A stretch of 47,066 nucleotides of DNA, from the IMG/VR virus record IMGVR_UViG_3300032668_000041, positions 1 to 47,066 of that record, one strand, 5' to 3'. Shown one piece after another: positions 8,437-16,870 of the stretch; within the stretch, counting starts at the first letter, position 1, and the number at the start of each line of letters is the position of its first letter. Source of the stretch: a virus. A program made the position numbers and the translations under genes. The notes below the pieces were generated by a model, which was given only the letters and a program-made list of their open reading frames with translations, was not told where the DNA came from and did not search any database.

Positions 8437-9807
8437 TTAGACGTCAGTACCAGAAGTGCCGTTAATACGGACAATACGGCGTTGATCCACGACATTAGCC
8501 GAGAGAGCGACATCGAAGCGTACTTGGTGTTCACCAGTATTAAACACGGAGTTCTGCCACATACGGATTGACAGCGGAACCTTGGTCAGGGACTTACGAG
8601 AACCAATACCAGTCGCGGGCATGATCAGGTCAGCGGTGGACACCACAACAGCGTCTTTGCTGAGAATAACCCGAGGACGGACAGCAGCCGAGGCGGTACC
8701 GACAAAAGTAACCGCAGCGGTGGAGCCGGGGATCGAATTCACAGTCGCATTAGCGGTGTTATTCGAAATCGTATTGAAGTCCGAACCGCTGGGGCTGGCA
8801 TTCTGCACGACGATTGCCGGGAAGATAGTGACTGCAGAACAAACACCACTAACCGCAGTGTAGTTACCAATTACTCGGAACTGTTGCAGGTGCGGAAGTT
8901 GAGCTTGCAGACGATTGTCCCAAGCGTAGACACCAGCGATAGTGAACACTTCACCATCCTTCAGCGTCTCAGTACCCGTACCAATAGTCAGGTTAACGGC
9001 CTGAGTCAGCCACAGACCAGGAGCAGTAGCAATACAGACCGAAGAGTAGTCGGAATATTGATTAGCGCCGTTCATGGCTGTGTAAGTCGGGTTACGCGAA
9101 CCGAGGGTAAGCGTCGGGAGTTGCTGGGTAAAGAGAGTCGGAATACCGTCAATCTCACCGGTAAAGCCCTTACGATAGACGCCCTTACCGAGGTCCGGCA
9201 GAGAGGCGTTACCCGAGACGGCATTCACATTCTGATTGAGAATTGCCGAACCAAGCGCCTGTCGGTCATAGTAGTTAAGGACAGCCCGGAAGTCAGCGTC
9301 TTCAACGCCTTCTTCTTTCAGCCGGGTGTAGCCACTAGCAACGTCGTTGTACTGCGATACGGGGTCGCCAGGAGTACCAAGCCAGTTGTTAGAGGCGTTG
9401 GTCGCAAAGCCCAGGATGTACGCGTCGATCTGTTCAGCAAGATTCAGAGCCGCACCCTTAAGGGCTTCAGACTCACGAGCCGCACCGACATCACGGATCT
9501 TCACGAAGTCGCCCCAGCCCATCGAAGAGCCAAAGACATCTTGGACTTTGTATTGTTGCGAACCGAACACAGTGTTCTGAACATCATTCGAGGTCAGGTT
9601 GTTGATACCGTTCGTGGTGTGGGTCACCAAGTAACGGGGCACGACTTGTTCGACGACAGTCAAAGCATTTCGGTCAGTCAGTTCATTATCGAACTTACGC
9701 CAAGTAACGAGCTCAGCGGAAGTCAGGTTGTTTTGGAAGATTGCAGCGAAGCTGTTGAGTACCAGCTTGGCCTGATCAACGGTAACGTTAGCGCCACCAG
9801 TAGTCAT
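8437..9807 (-). CDS. Major capsid protein, P22 coat family
   Basis: 456 residues, close to P22 coat (about 430). The pattern of an N-terminal helical region, an early EQVVPRYL segment, a long alpha/beta middle, and C-terminal HQVRFDVALSANVVDQRRIVRI agrees with the P22-type HK97-fold coat family. It follows the scaffold and portal genes in the standard head-module order. The start ATG at 9807 has an AAAGGAATTG ribosome site. It would form the icosahedral shell around the scaffold. Expression is probably high, being followed by a hairpin. Confidence 0.85.
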   Translation of the reverse strand: MTTGGANVTVDQAKLVLNSFAAIFQNNLTSAELVTWRKFDNELTDRNALTVVEQVVPRYLVTHTTNGINNLTSNDVQNTVFGSQQYKVQDVFGSSMGWGDFVKIRDVGAARESEALKGAALNLAEQIDAYILGFATNASNNWLGTPGDPVSQYNDVASGYTRLKEEGVEDADFRAVLNYYDRQALGSAILNQNVNAVSGNASLPDLGKGVYRKGFTGEIDGIPTLFTQQLPTLTLGSRNPTYTAMNGANQYSDYSSVCIATAPGLWLTQAVNLTIGTGTETLKDGEVFTIAGVYAWDNRLQAQLPHLQQFRVIGNYTAVSGVCSAVTIFPAIVVQNASPSGSDFNTISNNTANATVNSIPGSTAAVTFVGTASAAVRPRVILSKDAVVVSTADLIMPATGIGSRKSLTKVPLSIRMWQNSVFNTGEHQVRFDVALSANVVDQRRIVRINGTSGTDV

Positions 9808-9832
9808 TGATTACAATTCCTTTATGAATGGG

Positions 9833-10798
9833 TTATGAGAAGAACTCCCGCGTGAACGCGTCGAGGTCATCTGTGTCAGGGGCCACCGAGATAAAGGCTC
9901 CATTGGTCCCACGAGCCCGAGCAACGGGCGGAGTGGGAGCTTTAGACACCTTAGGTTTAGCGGCAAGCTTTTCGGCAGCAGCCTCGGAGAAGCGGACTTC
10001 GATCCGACCCAGTGCGAGGGTCGCTTTGCGGGCACCACTGTTTACGATCTTCATCGCTTCGTCGGGGTTGCTAGACAAATAGTAAAGCACCTGAGGCCCA
10101 TGATCCATCTCCATAAGGGTGTCGGTCAAGAACTGCGCGTAGGCCGGCTCCAGGGTTTGCCCCAGACGGTTTACAAGCACTTGACCTTTCTCAAGAAGAT
10201 CGGGGTACTCGGTAGTGGCAGTTTGGAGCTTGGAGTTCCAGCTTGTTTGGAGCTGGGCACGCTGCTCTTGCTGCTGACGTTGCTGCGCTTCAACCTGCGC
10301 CCGTTGATTGGCCTGAGTACGCTCTGCTTCCAGAGTGTAGCGTGTCAGATCACGAATGTAGGACGGATCGAATTCACCTAGAAGGTACTTTTCGGTGCCG
10401 TCTTCCGCCTTATCAAAGGGAGTTGGCTCGCCAGGAGCAGCCTTTACAGGCTCAGCCGGCTTGAGTTCAGCTATTTTGGCCTCGAATTCCCGGCGTTGCT
10501 GAGCAAGCTGGGCCTCGAAGTCACGTTTTACGTCTTCACGTTGCTTTACAAGTTCGTCAATACGATCCTGGACTGTTTTCTTCTTCGGAGCCGGTTCAAC
10601 GTACTCCTCTTTCAGTTCAGGTTCATCAGTTTCGGTCTGGTCGGCTACTTCGCCTTCTTCGACTTCGCCATCTTGTTCCACTTCCACCTTGGTCTCGGTG
10701 GGTTCGACTTCATTCTGACCAAAGAATTCATTCGTAAAAGCGTCAAGATCGTCGCTATTGTCGATTTGGACTTCTGTAGTTACTTCAGTACCACTCAT
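9833..10798 (-). CDS. Scaffolding protein
   Basis: 321 residues, highly charged, with an acidic N-terminal third and a Gln/Glu/Arg-rich coiled coil at about residues 85-205, typical of scaffolding proteins placed between portal and coat. Both ends carry the same short motif: DDLDAFTNEFF at residues 16-26 and DDLDAFTREFF at the extreme C-terminus. In P22-like scaffolds the C-terminus binds coat, so the terminal duplication is notable. The gene lies 25 bases upstream of the coat gene. Function is inferred from position, composition and coiled coil. Confidence 0.8.
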   Translation of the reverse strand: MSGTEVTTEVQIDNSDDLDAFTNEFFGQNEVEPTETKVEVEQDGEVEEGEVADQTETDEPELKEEYVEPAPKKKTVQDRIDELVKQREDVKRDFEAQLAQQRREFEAKIAELKPAEPVKAAPGEPTPFDKAEDGTEKYLLGEFDPSYIRDLTRYTLEAERTQANQRAQVEAQQRQQQEQRAQLQTSWNSKLQTATTEYPDLLEKGQVLVNRLGQTLEPAYAQFLTDTLMEMDHGPQVLYYLSSNPDEAMKIVNSGARKATLALGRIEVRFSEAAAEKLAAKPKVSKAPTPPVARARGTNGAFISVAPDTDDLDAFTREFFS

Positions 10799-10834
10799 TT
10801 AGGTTTTGCGGTCCTTCAACCGGGTGCACTCCGT

Positions 10835-13078
10835 TTATTGCGCGGTTTGAGAGCTAGCGGGAGTTGCTTGTTGGCTAACTTTCTGCGAGAGGGCTTTCTC
10901 AGCTTGTTCCGTAGTAGTCTGGAACTGCTGGTGGTCCATGGCCATTTGAGCAGGTTGGGTGCCCAGGTTGGCATGGTCCATGATTTCGTTGTGTTGCATC
11001 TGACGACGTTGGATATCGTGCTCATCAAGGGCCTTGCTAGCATCGAGCAGCTTGGCGATGGCCTGATATTCCATGTTGTCAGCCATACCACGGTCCTGAT
11101 TGAGCGCTTGGATGCGCTTGGTCTCAGCGTCGTACGATTGAATTTCAAGCTTCTTGAAGTCGATGGTCTTATCGGCCTTAAGGGCTTGGTTCTCTTGCTG
11201 GAGTTGTTGCAAGAGCTGTTGCATATGCTGGACAACCTCAGGAGGAATAGGCGGAGGACCACCATTCTCTTGTTGTTGCTCCGGAGACAGGAACTGCGGG
11301 GGAACAGTCTTTTGCAGACGTTCAGCCAGCTCTTCCGCACCGGGCCAGTCTTGAGCCTTGACAACCAAGTCACCCGCAATCTGCATCAGTTGCGGCCACA
11401 CTTGGATGGCATTCATCATGGCGTCGGCAGCTTCAACCCTACGGGTCGTGTAAGACGCACCAGTCGACAAAGCCACATCAAACATACCAGCACCCAGATC
11501 GATAGACTTCGGGTCCATCGGATCATTGAGCTTCTGGAACTTGATGCTCTCATCCTTACCGATCAGACGAACAACACGAGTGCCGTCATAGATCAAGGGG
11601 ATCAGTTGGTTGATAACGTCACCAGCTTCAAGCAGGGCGGCGTCGGCATTGTCGTAGTACGTCTGGGACGCAATGTCCCCTTCGTGCTGACGGCTCATGA
11701 TCGCCTTACCAGAAGTCTCGTTCGACCTCATACCAAGGCTAGCATCTTGGATACCCGAGACATCTTTCATGTCCTGGGTGTTCATGGCCACTTCTTGGAA
11801 GATGGCGGCCTGAGGTTGGGGCGGTTCAATCCGCTGGATGTTCTGACCGATGATGGCTTCGTCGTTGACGATAAGCAGCGGGTCACGGGTCAGGTGAGCC
11901 CTACGGAAGGCCTCTTGACGCCCTTCGATGGCGCTCTGTGTGGCCAGCCACTGAGCCTTCGGGGCGTACCCGAGCTGCTCCGCAGCAATAGACCTCCAGA
12001 AGTTCTTGAGGCGGCTGGGGTCCTTCATAAATCGGACAAGCCCATAACGGACTCGGCGGCCAGCGATGTTCACAATCCGACCGGACATGCGAATAATCGG
12101 GAGACGGTTCATACGATACTCGTACGGTCCCGCCAGGATGTCAGTGCCAGTGCAATAGTGCATCTGGGCGTACCGACACCAAACCACTCGTGTCTTCACG
12201 GGCGTCCCGTTTTCGTTGATGATGTCCTCCATATTGGAGTCATCGATCTCGTACATCTTGCCATTCTCGAAGAGGGCAAGTGTCTTTTCACGTTCGATCA
12301 TGCGCCAGTATTCAGTGACGCGATAAGCTTCTTGGTCTTGCCAACCCGCAAGGGTAACGCGGTCAATCTTGTCCACGTCTTCCAGGTTCGAACCGGGAGC
12401 CGCATTGGGCCACTTCCGGGTGAACTCTTCCTTGGGGATGCGGTCATCGACAAACACCCGTTGCGCATCACGTCCCGTGGGGTCGACACTAAAGCGGTCC
12501 CACACAGTCGCAAGCACGTCCTCAATGGGACGGATGAAGATGTCTTGGTCAAATACGTCGTCACTAGCGTATTCAACGGTAACTTTGAAAGCGCCGTCAC
12601 CGCACTGGATCATGCTTTCAAAGGCTTGGTCGTACGAGCGATCAGCACGAGATTGCATTTCGATGTTACGAACCAAGTCTTCCCGCACATCGGCAATCGG
12701 GACGTCCTCGTCATTAGACGGAACGACCTTAATCGCCTTCCGGCTCTCGCGCCAATCACCAACCAACTGAGCTGTGAACTGAGGGATGGTGTTGATGACG
12801 AGGCACGGAAGGTTCTTACGCTGGAGCAGGACAACGGGGTCCCATTGCTCACCAGCGGCAAAGCGTAGGTCGTCGATGGCCTCGTACCGGTTGATGCGAT
12901 CGAAGTTCACATCGTCCTGGTAGTTCTGACGCATATCCCGGAGGAAGTCCTCCTTAGACTTAAAGCCCTCAGGGACATAGTTCTTCTTTACCGGAGTGGC
13001 TTCCACCACGTCCAGTGAGCGAAGGCGCTGCTGTTCTTGAGTACGCTTAGGTGCGTGAGGATCGGCGTCGATGGCCAT
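10835..13078 (-). CDS. Portal protein, P22 gp1-like
   Basis: 747 residues, close to P22 portal (725). The N-terminal region (YQDDVNFDRINRYEAIDDLRFAAGEQW, shortened here) and the INTIPQFTAQLVGDWRESR pattern are typical of P22-type portals. The long C-terminal Gln-rich helical part would form the barrel inside the head. It forms the dodecameric ring at the packaging vertex and docks terminase. It is followed by scaffold and coat. A 790-residue open frame on the opposite strand is a shadow of this gene and its neighbour. Confidence 0.85.
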   Translation of the reverse strand: MAIDADPHAPKRTQEQQRLRSLDVVEATPVKKNYVPEGFKSKEDFLRDMRQNYQDDVNFDRINRYEAIDDLRFAAGEQWDPVVLLQRKNLPCLVINTIPQFTAQLVGDWRESRKAIKVVPSNDEDVPIADVREDLVRNIEMQSRADRSYDQAFESMIQCGDGAFKVTVEYASDDVFDQDIFIRPIEDVLATVWDRFSVDPTGRDAQRVFVDDRIPKEEFTRKWPNAAPGSNLEDVDKIDRVTLAGWQDQEAYRVTEYWRMIEREKTLALFENGKMYEIDDSNMEDIINENGTPVKTRVVWCRYAQMHYCTGTDILAGPYEYRMNRLPIIRMSGRIVNIAGRRVRYGLVRFMKDPSRLKNFWRSIAAEQLGYAPKAQWLATQSAIEGRQEAFRRAHLTRDPLLIVNDEAIIGQNIQRIEPPQPQAAIFQEVAMNTQDMKDVSGIQDASLGMRSNETSGKAIMSRQHEGDIASQTYYDNADAALLEAGDVINQLIPLIYDGTRVVRLIGKDESIKFQKLNDPMDPKSIDLGAGMFDVALSTGASYTTRRVEAADAMMNAIQVWPQLMQIAGDLVVKAQDWPGAEELAERLQKTVPPQFLSPEQQQENGGPPPIPPEVVQHMQQLLQQLQQENQALKADKTIDFKKLEIQSYDAETKRIQALNQDRGMADNMEYQAIAKLLDASKALDEHDIQRRQMQHNEIMDHANLGTQPAQMAMDHQQFQTTTEQAEKALSQKVSQQATPASSQTAQ

Positions 13079-13091
13079 CAGTTAACCTAGA

Positions 13092-13445
13092 TTACGAAGC
13101 CTGAGGAGCGGCGGGTGCGCTGTCACCGCTAGGGGCGGCAACTACGGGGGCCACAGGCAGAGCGCCTTGCAGCGAGGTCGTAATGGTAGCCAGAGCAGCG
13201 GTGGCGGCAACCACAGCGGCGTCGTCGGAGCTCGTGTCCACGATACCCTGAAGAGTTGTTACTACTTCAGCGACCACACCTTGCAGTGCGGTTACGGCGG
13301 TGGTAAGGGCTGCGACGTCAGTATCAAGTTGACTCATGTGTTTCTCCAATTTCAGTAGGCTGCGAATAAGTTCTTGGTCATCCCGAGCTAAAGCTAGAAG
13401 CTCACGATCTTGGTCATAGGTTCTACCTTCAATCATGCCATCCAT
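13092..13445 (-). CDS. Small helical protein between terminase and portal, possibly two products from one frame
   Basis: 117 residues from ATG 13445, overlapping the terminase stop by 13 bases. Residues 1-36 form a charged helix (DQDRELLALARDDQELIRSL). From Met37 the protein becomes an Ala/Thr/Val-rich coiled coil followed by a Pro/Ala tail. The Met37 codon (13337) has its own strong ribosome site (TTGGAGAAACAC before ATG), so an 81-residue shorter product may also be made. Small proteins of the MSQLDTDVAAL type are common beside phage head genes. Function is unknown. Confidence 0.6.
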   Translation of the reverse strand: MDGMIEGRTYDQDRELLALARDDQELIRSLLKLEKHMSQLDTDVAALTTAVTALQGVVAEVVTTLQGIVDTSSDDAAVVAATAALATITTSLQGALPVAPVVAAPSGDSAPAAPQAS

Positions 13446-14833
13446 CCTGTTGGAGACTCTTGCTTGCTCATGTCGTAGTATTCGTCCTGAACTTGCAAGG
13501 TCCTATCTGTTACGCCCTCTTTGACCAGACGGCGACCGGTTAGCTTGTCGAAGAGTTTAGTCAGACCCCAAACCAGAGCGTCAACTCGGTCAGGGGAACC
13601 GTTGGAGGTGTTGCGCACATTGTCGATAGAGAACATGCACATCTGGTCTTCTAGTTTGTCGAAGGTCCCAACGTGATGTACACGATGTTGTTCGTAAAGA
13701 GCAGATATTGGTTCAGCTCGGACAACCTTTCCTCGGCTGGCATGTACCAGCTCCACGGGGACAGAGCGATCCACAGCTCTAATTGTCGACTCAACCATCT
13801 GTCCACCTTGGTTCTTCTCCGCGATGATTTTGTCTGCGGCCCAACTGCGGTACAGACTAACAGCCTTCTTGGCCCAGTCTTCGGGGTTCCCTCGCATGGA
13901 GCCGTCTTCTAAGACATAACCTCGTTGATAACCTTCCTTATCGCGAGCCAATCCGACCACAATAATTCCGTGCTCATCGGAGTTTTCAGTATTGGAGACT
14001 GCTGGGTCAACTGCGACGTAGACTCGTTCCAAGTCGGCTGGTACTTCCCATATACGGGACTCGTCAATATTTTCTCTACTCCACAGTGCACCCGGGATGT
14101 CACCGAGAATTTCTCCTTCGAGTTCTTGGCGACCAAGGCGGGTGCCTCCGTAGCGTTCATAGAGTTGTTTGACCGTGTTGGAGGCTAGGTTGGATTGGTT
14201 GTCGAGAGTGGCACCCCGTGTGACCACTGTGTCCTCATCAGCGATGAGTTTCTTGATCAGTGGCAGGGGCCGGGGTGTGGTGGTGACGAGGACTTGAGGA
14301 TGGACCCCAAGCCGAAGTCCAAACTGAAGCTGGTCCCAGGTTTCCCCCATGTATCTAAATTTGGCAAGCTCATCAACCCACGCAAAGTGATGTTGGGGTC
14401 CTCTAAGCTGGTCTGGCTCGGTGGCATTGTAACACCACGCAGTAGACCCATTGGGCCAGGACAGACGTCGATTAGTTGGAGACCAGTTATCTTGGGTGAG
14501 AGTTGGGTCAACATTGACTAGCCCACTGTCCCCGAGGATCATGACGTCACGAGCGTCGGCGGCTGTTTCCGCGACAAGCGCAATCCGACAACCAGGAAAT
14601 TCTTCAGCCTTCTGTCTGATCCACTCGGCACCCATTCGGGTCTTGCCGAAGCCCCGGCCCGCGAGCACTAGCCATGTGTTCCAGAGACCTTCAGGGGCTC
14701 GTTGGTTAGGGCGTGCCCAGAAGTGCCAATGGGTCTTAAGCTCCGCCAGTTCCGCGTCTGAAAGGGACGACAGTAGGGCTGTCCGATCCTGCTCGTTCAG
14801 CGAGGCTAGCAATTCGGCTGGTGAAATCTGCAA
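13433..14833 (-). CDS. terL: Terminase large subunit
   Basis: 466 residues. Walker A is GRGFGKT at residues 59-65, and the Walker B region is FAWVDE, with D154 and E155. A C-terminal RNase H-like nuclease starts around residue 270 with VAVDPAVSNTENSDEHG, and a further acidic residue lies in DRVDALVWGL near the end. It is the ATP-driven DNA-packaging motor and head-filling nuclease. Its start overlaps the small-subunit gene by 98 bases, and both readings look genuine there. Confidence 0.93.
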   Translation of the reverse strand: MQISPAELLASLNEQDRTALLSSLSDAELAELKTHWHFWARPNQRAPEGLWNTWLVLAGRGFGKTRMGAEWIRQKAEEFPGCRIALVAETAADARDVMILGDSGLVNVDPTLTQDNWSPTNRRLSWPNGSTAWCYNATEPDQLRGPQHHFAWVDELAKFRYMGETWDQLQFGLRLGVHPQVLVTTTPRPLPLIKKLIADEDTVVTRGATLDNQSNLASNTVKQLYERYGGTRLGRQELEGEILGDIPGALWSRENIDESRIWEVPADLERVYVAVDPAVSNTENSDEHGIIVVGLARDKEGYQRGYVLEDGSMRGNPEDWAKKAVSLYRSWAADKIIAEKNQGGQMVESTIRAVDRSVPVELVHASRGKVVRAEPISALYEQHRVHHVGTFDKLEDQMCMFSIDNVRNTSNGSPDRVDALVWGLTKLFDKLTGRRLVKEGVTDRTLQVQDEYYDMSKQESPTGWMA

Positions 14834-15284
14834 CGGACGCCTTTATATGTTGCTCATGCTTGATCGCCTCGCCGTCGGCTCCGGTGATCTCTTGACGCTC
14901 TTTCCAAAGCGCAATAGACTTACCGAGCAATTCGATGGCACGGAGAGCAGAGTTTGGGTTGTCTTCTTGTGTTGCTTCGACGATCTGCATGAGCTTGTTG
15001 ATCAAGAATTCCGCCTTCACCTCATTCACTTGAGCGCGCTTGGCTTGACGTTTCTCGATTTCAGCAACGACCAGAGGATGGTTCATCAACTCGGCAGCCA
15101 TACGTTGGATGGCTTGGTCGCTCATGTTGTCAGTCTTATAGGCGGAAGCTTTGAGGGCCTTAACAGCACTGAATTCACCGACACCAAAATAACAATCCAC
15201 AAAGGACAGCATTTTGCCAGTGATCTTCTTACCTTTAGTACCGACGCTTGAAAGTCGGCCCTCTTTAATCGACAAATATGCCAA
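14736..15284 (-). CDS. terS: Terminase small subunit
   Basis: 182 residues from a TTG start with AAAAGGA twelve bases upstream. It has a Terminase_2-like layout: an N-terminal KGKKITGKMLSFVDCYF segment, a helix-turn-helix region with a phage-typical QAIQRMAAELMNHPLVVAEI helix, and a C-terminal basic tail. It would recognise phage DNA and load the large subunit. It is the first gene after the leftward promoters at 15341-15571. The 98-base overlap with terL is longer than usual. Confidence 0.75.
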   Translation of the reverse strand: MAYLSIKEGRLSSVGTKGKKITGKMLSFVDCYFGVGEFSAVKALKASAYKTDNMSDQAIQRMAAELMNHPLVVAEIEKRQAKRAQVNEVKAEFLINKLMQIVEATQEDNPNSALRAIELLGKSIALWKERQEITGADGEAIKHEQHIKASVADFTSRIASLAERAGSDSPTVVPFRRGTGGA

Positions 15285-15340
15285 CGGTTCGGAAATCCTT
15301 TTAAGCGACGACGAAAGTTGTCATCTCCACCTTATACATC

Positions 15341-15369
15341 ATTATACCACAAACAGACATCAAAGTCAA
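15341..15369 (-). promoter_or_regulatory. Leftward sigma70 promoter P1
   Basis: On the minus strand, TTGACT (15369-15364), a 17-base spacer and TATAAT (15346-15341), preceded by TGTGG. It lies about 57 bases upstream of the terS start and would drive the structural arm. An upstream T-rich CTTTTTCGGGG element lies 14 bases beyond the -35. Confidence 0.85.
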
Positions 15370-15542
15370 CCCTTTTTTATCAACCCCGAAAAAGAAAGAC
15401 AAAAAAGGTGTAATGTATACCTATAGGGACGCCCTACAAGTGAAGGTTTTGTTTGTGGATTTAGATGTCAACATAGATTTCTGTTTACAACAAGAGCGGA
15501 CTTTGTGAGTGACATCTATATGTATGTCTCACTCTATGAGTC

Positions 15543-15571
15543 ATTATACCATATTCTGAAGACAAAGTCAA
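15543..15571 (-). promoter_or_regulatory. Leftward sigma70 promoter P2
   Basis: On the minus strand, TTGACT (15571-15566), a 17-base spacer ending in TATGG and TATAAT (15548-15543). It resembles P1 in both hexamers, the flanking TGA after the -10, and the CTTTTTCGGGG element, here seven bases beyond the -35. It lies 202 bases upstream of P1. Confidence 0.85.
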
Positions 15572-15887
15572 TAGCCAGCCCCGAAAAAGGCCCACTTACT
15601 TTGTTGTGTCTCACCCCCACGTTACATAGTGGTTATCGAGACCCCGAAAATGCTAATTATTTTCTGTAGCGACTGTGGCAACCTCCAATGACGCGTGGGC
15701 GATCCGGGTTTCACCCATACCCCTAGGGGGTCACCCCGCATTGGAACGGGACAGGAACAGTTCACGCTTTCGTGATTGGACAAGGCATGGCATGGGGTGC
15801 ATAGTGTGATGGTCAAGCAAACACATACCGCTTGATGGCCTTGGTCCTACGGGACTAGGTGAAGCCCGCTCATAGGAGTGTGATGCA

Positions 15888-16133
15888 ATGGCACGGCTTA
15901 GTAACAAGCGTCGTCGTGACTTGAAGGTTAGACAAGCTCTAACTCTCATGGCACAAACCCGCGATCCATCCATGGTCGCAAAGGAAGGCGTCATCCGTTC
16001 GTCGCACAAGCCTGTCTTATTGCAAACACAAACCTTCCATGCACCACGTCCGTTAAACTTTGACGGGCAAGGCAAGCGCGGTCGCATTGTTGACGGTAAG
16101 GTAAAACTCATCCGTCAGAAGCGATTTCACTAG
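15888..16133 (+). CDS. Small basic early protein
   Basis: 81 residues, strongly basic (LSNKRRRDLKVRQ near the start, KVKLIRQKRFH at the end), with no recognised domain. The start has AGGAG eleven bases upstream. It is the first gene of the rightward arm. Basic charge and early position would suit a nucleic-acid-binding or host-takeover protein, but that is a guess. Its end overlaps by 26 bases with a possible gene on the other strand. Confidence 0.6.
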   Translation: MARLSNKRRRDLKVRQALTLMAQTRDPSMVAKEGVIRSSHKPVLLQTQTFHAPRPLNFDGQGKRGRIVDGKVKLIRQKRFH

Positions 16134-16383
16134 CGGGCTTGAATAGGGGCTTGACACGGTAACTTTCCGGGTCTAGCCTCTCGATTACACGGCCGGTTAA
16201 TATCCGGCTGACATAGCTAAGCGGGTCCTCCGGGACTTCCGGCCAATCAACTATGATTGGTGATCCATTCGGGGTAACTACCTGAAAGCTCATGCAAATG
16301 GGTCGACGGGAAAGCCTTGTTAGAGCAACGCCAAATGGCACGCTCATGTCTGGATCATTATTGAAGATTGGTGAAGTGCACAT
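16108..16383 (-). CDS. Possible leftward hypothetical protein inside the early region
   Basis: 91 residues from ATG 16383. The C-terminal two thirds (VVTPNGSPIIVDWPEVPEDP, then LSYVSRILTGRVIERLDPES) read as normal soluble protein, whereas the plus strand here is broken by many stops. A GAGG lies eleven bases before the ATG. A single minus-strand gene within rightward early genes would be unusual. Starts at 16345 or 16293 are alternatives. No family recognised. Confidence 0.35.
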   Translation of the reverse strand: MCTSPIFNNDPDMSVPFGVALTRLSRRPICMSFQVVTPNGSPIIVDWPEVPEDPLSYVSRILTGRVIERLDPESYRVKPLFKPASEIASDG

Positions 16384-16566
16384 GCCTAAATGGGCCTCTG
16401 TGTGCGTTAGGGTCAATCTTTGGCGCCTCATCCGTAAGATTAGCAACGGACAAGGCCAAAGCACGCCTTACGCGTTCCTATGAGCGACGATTGACGTTTA
16501 GCAAACGTCTTTCCAGTCGCAATGTGGGATAACGACGCGTAAGAGTGAAGCGTGACTTACATAACT

Positions 16567-16635
16567 GTTAGACATAAGCCATTGTAATGGTCAAGCGGCG
16601 CTTGGTGTCTAACGCGTAACACATAAGTGTTGCGC
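16567..16635 (+). ncRNA. Multi-hairpin structured element upstream of the 16663 gene
   Basis: GTTAGACA (16567) pairs with TGTCTAAC (16606-16613), enclosing two smaller hairpins (CCAT-TGTA-ATGG and CAAGC-GGC-GCTTG), so the 47 bases can form a three-way junction. A second hairpin follows at once (GCGTAACAC 16614-16622, loop ATAA, GTGTTGCGC 16627-16635). It is not a tRNA: there is no anticodon arm or T-loop. It could be a leader structure or a small RNA. Confidence 0.4.
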
Positions 16636-16662
16636 TATGGGGGTGCTCAACTGGAGCAACCC

Positions 16663-16866
16663 ATGAATAACCCTCCCGAATTAGCATATGACACCTTAGA
16701 GCCGGGCTTCGGCCCTAAGTTCGGTGTTACTGACAGTCAGTCATCGTCGTTTCATGCAGCGGCAAGGCGGACCTTTGCATGGTTCAATTCCTTAGAGCAC
16801 GCAAAGCAATTCTCTTCAAATAGACTATGCAAAGTGTGGGACCTGGAATTGGGCGTTAAAGTCTAA
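16663..16866 (+). CDS. Early hypothetical protein
   Basis: 67 residues starting MNNPPELAYDTLEPG. The ATG has GGAG six bases upstream, and that GGAG lies in a hairpin (GGGTGCTC 16641-16648 against GAGC-A-ACCC 16654-16662), so translation may be controlled. The sequence has a C-terminal aromatic/charged segment (FAWFNSLEHAKQF). No family recognised. The next gene starts four bases after its stop. Confidence 0.6.
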   Translation: MNNPPELAYDTLEPGFGPKFGVTDSQSSSFHAAARRTFAWFNSLEHAKQFSSNRLCKVWDLELGVKV

Positions 16867-16870
16867 TGCC

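Larger units (their letters stand above)
15285..15887. other. Intergenic control region between the two transcription arms
   Basis: About 600 bases without a convincing gene. It holds two leftward sigma70-type promoters (15341-15369, 15543-15571), each with a CCCCGAAAAAG element upstream of its -35 (15384-15394, 15579-15589). A third CCCCGAAAA lies at 15642-15650. No clear rightward promoter could be picked. The region also has several A/T-rich tracts and may include regulator sites or an origin, but nothing proves that. Confidence 0.7.

Noticed and set aside
10496-12868. A 790-residue open frame on the plus strand
   Set aside because: It is antisense to the portal and scaffold genes and has no recognisable domain or ribosome site; it reflects the codon bias of the genes below it.
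15400-15435. A T7-promoter-like string (TAATG...CTATAGGGAC)
   Set aside because: The distance between the TAAT and TATAGGG parts is two bases too short, it occurs once, and no single-subunit RNA polymerase gene is present.
16484-16640. A second tRNA in the structured region at about 16567
   Set aside because: The fold has two hairpins inside a closing stem but no anticodon arm, no T-loop sequence and no CCA.
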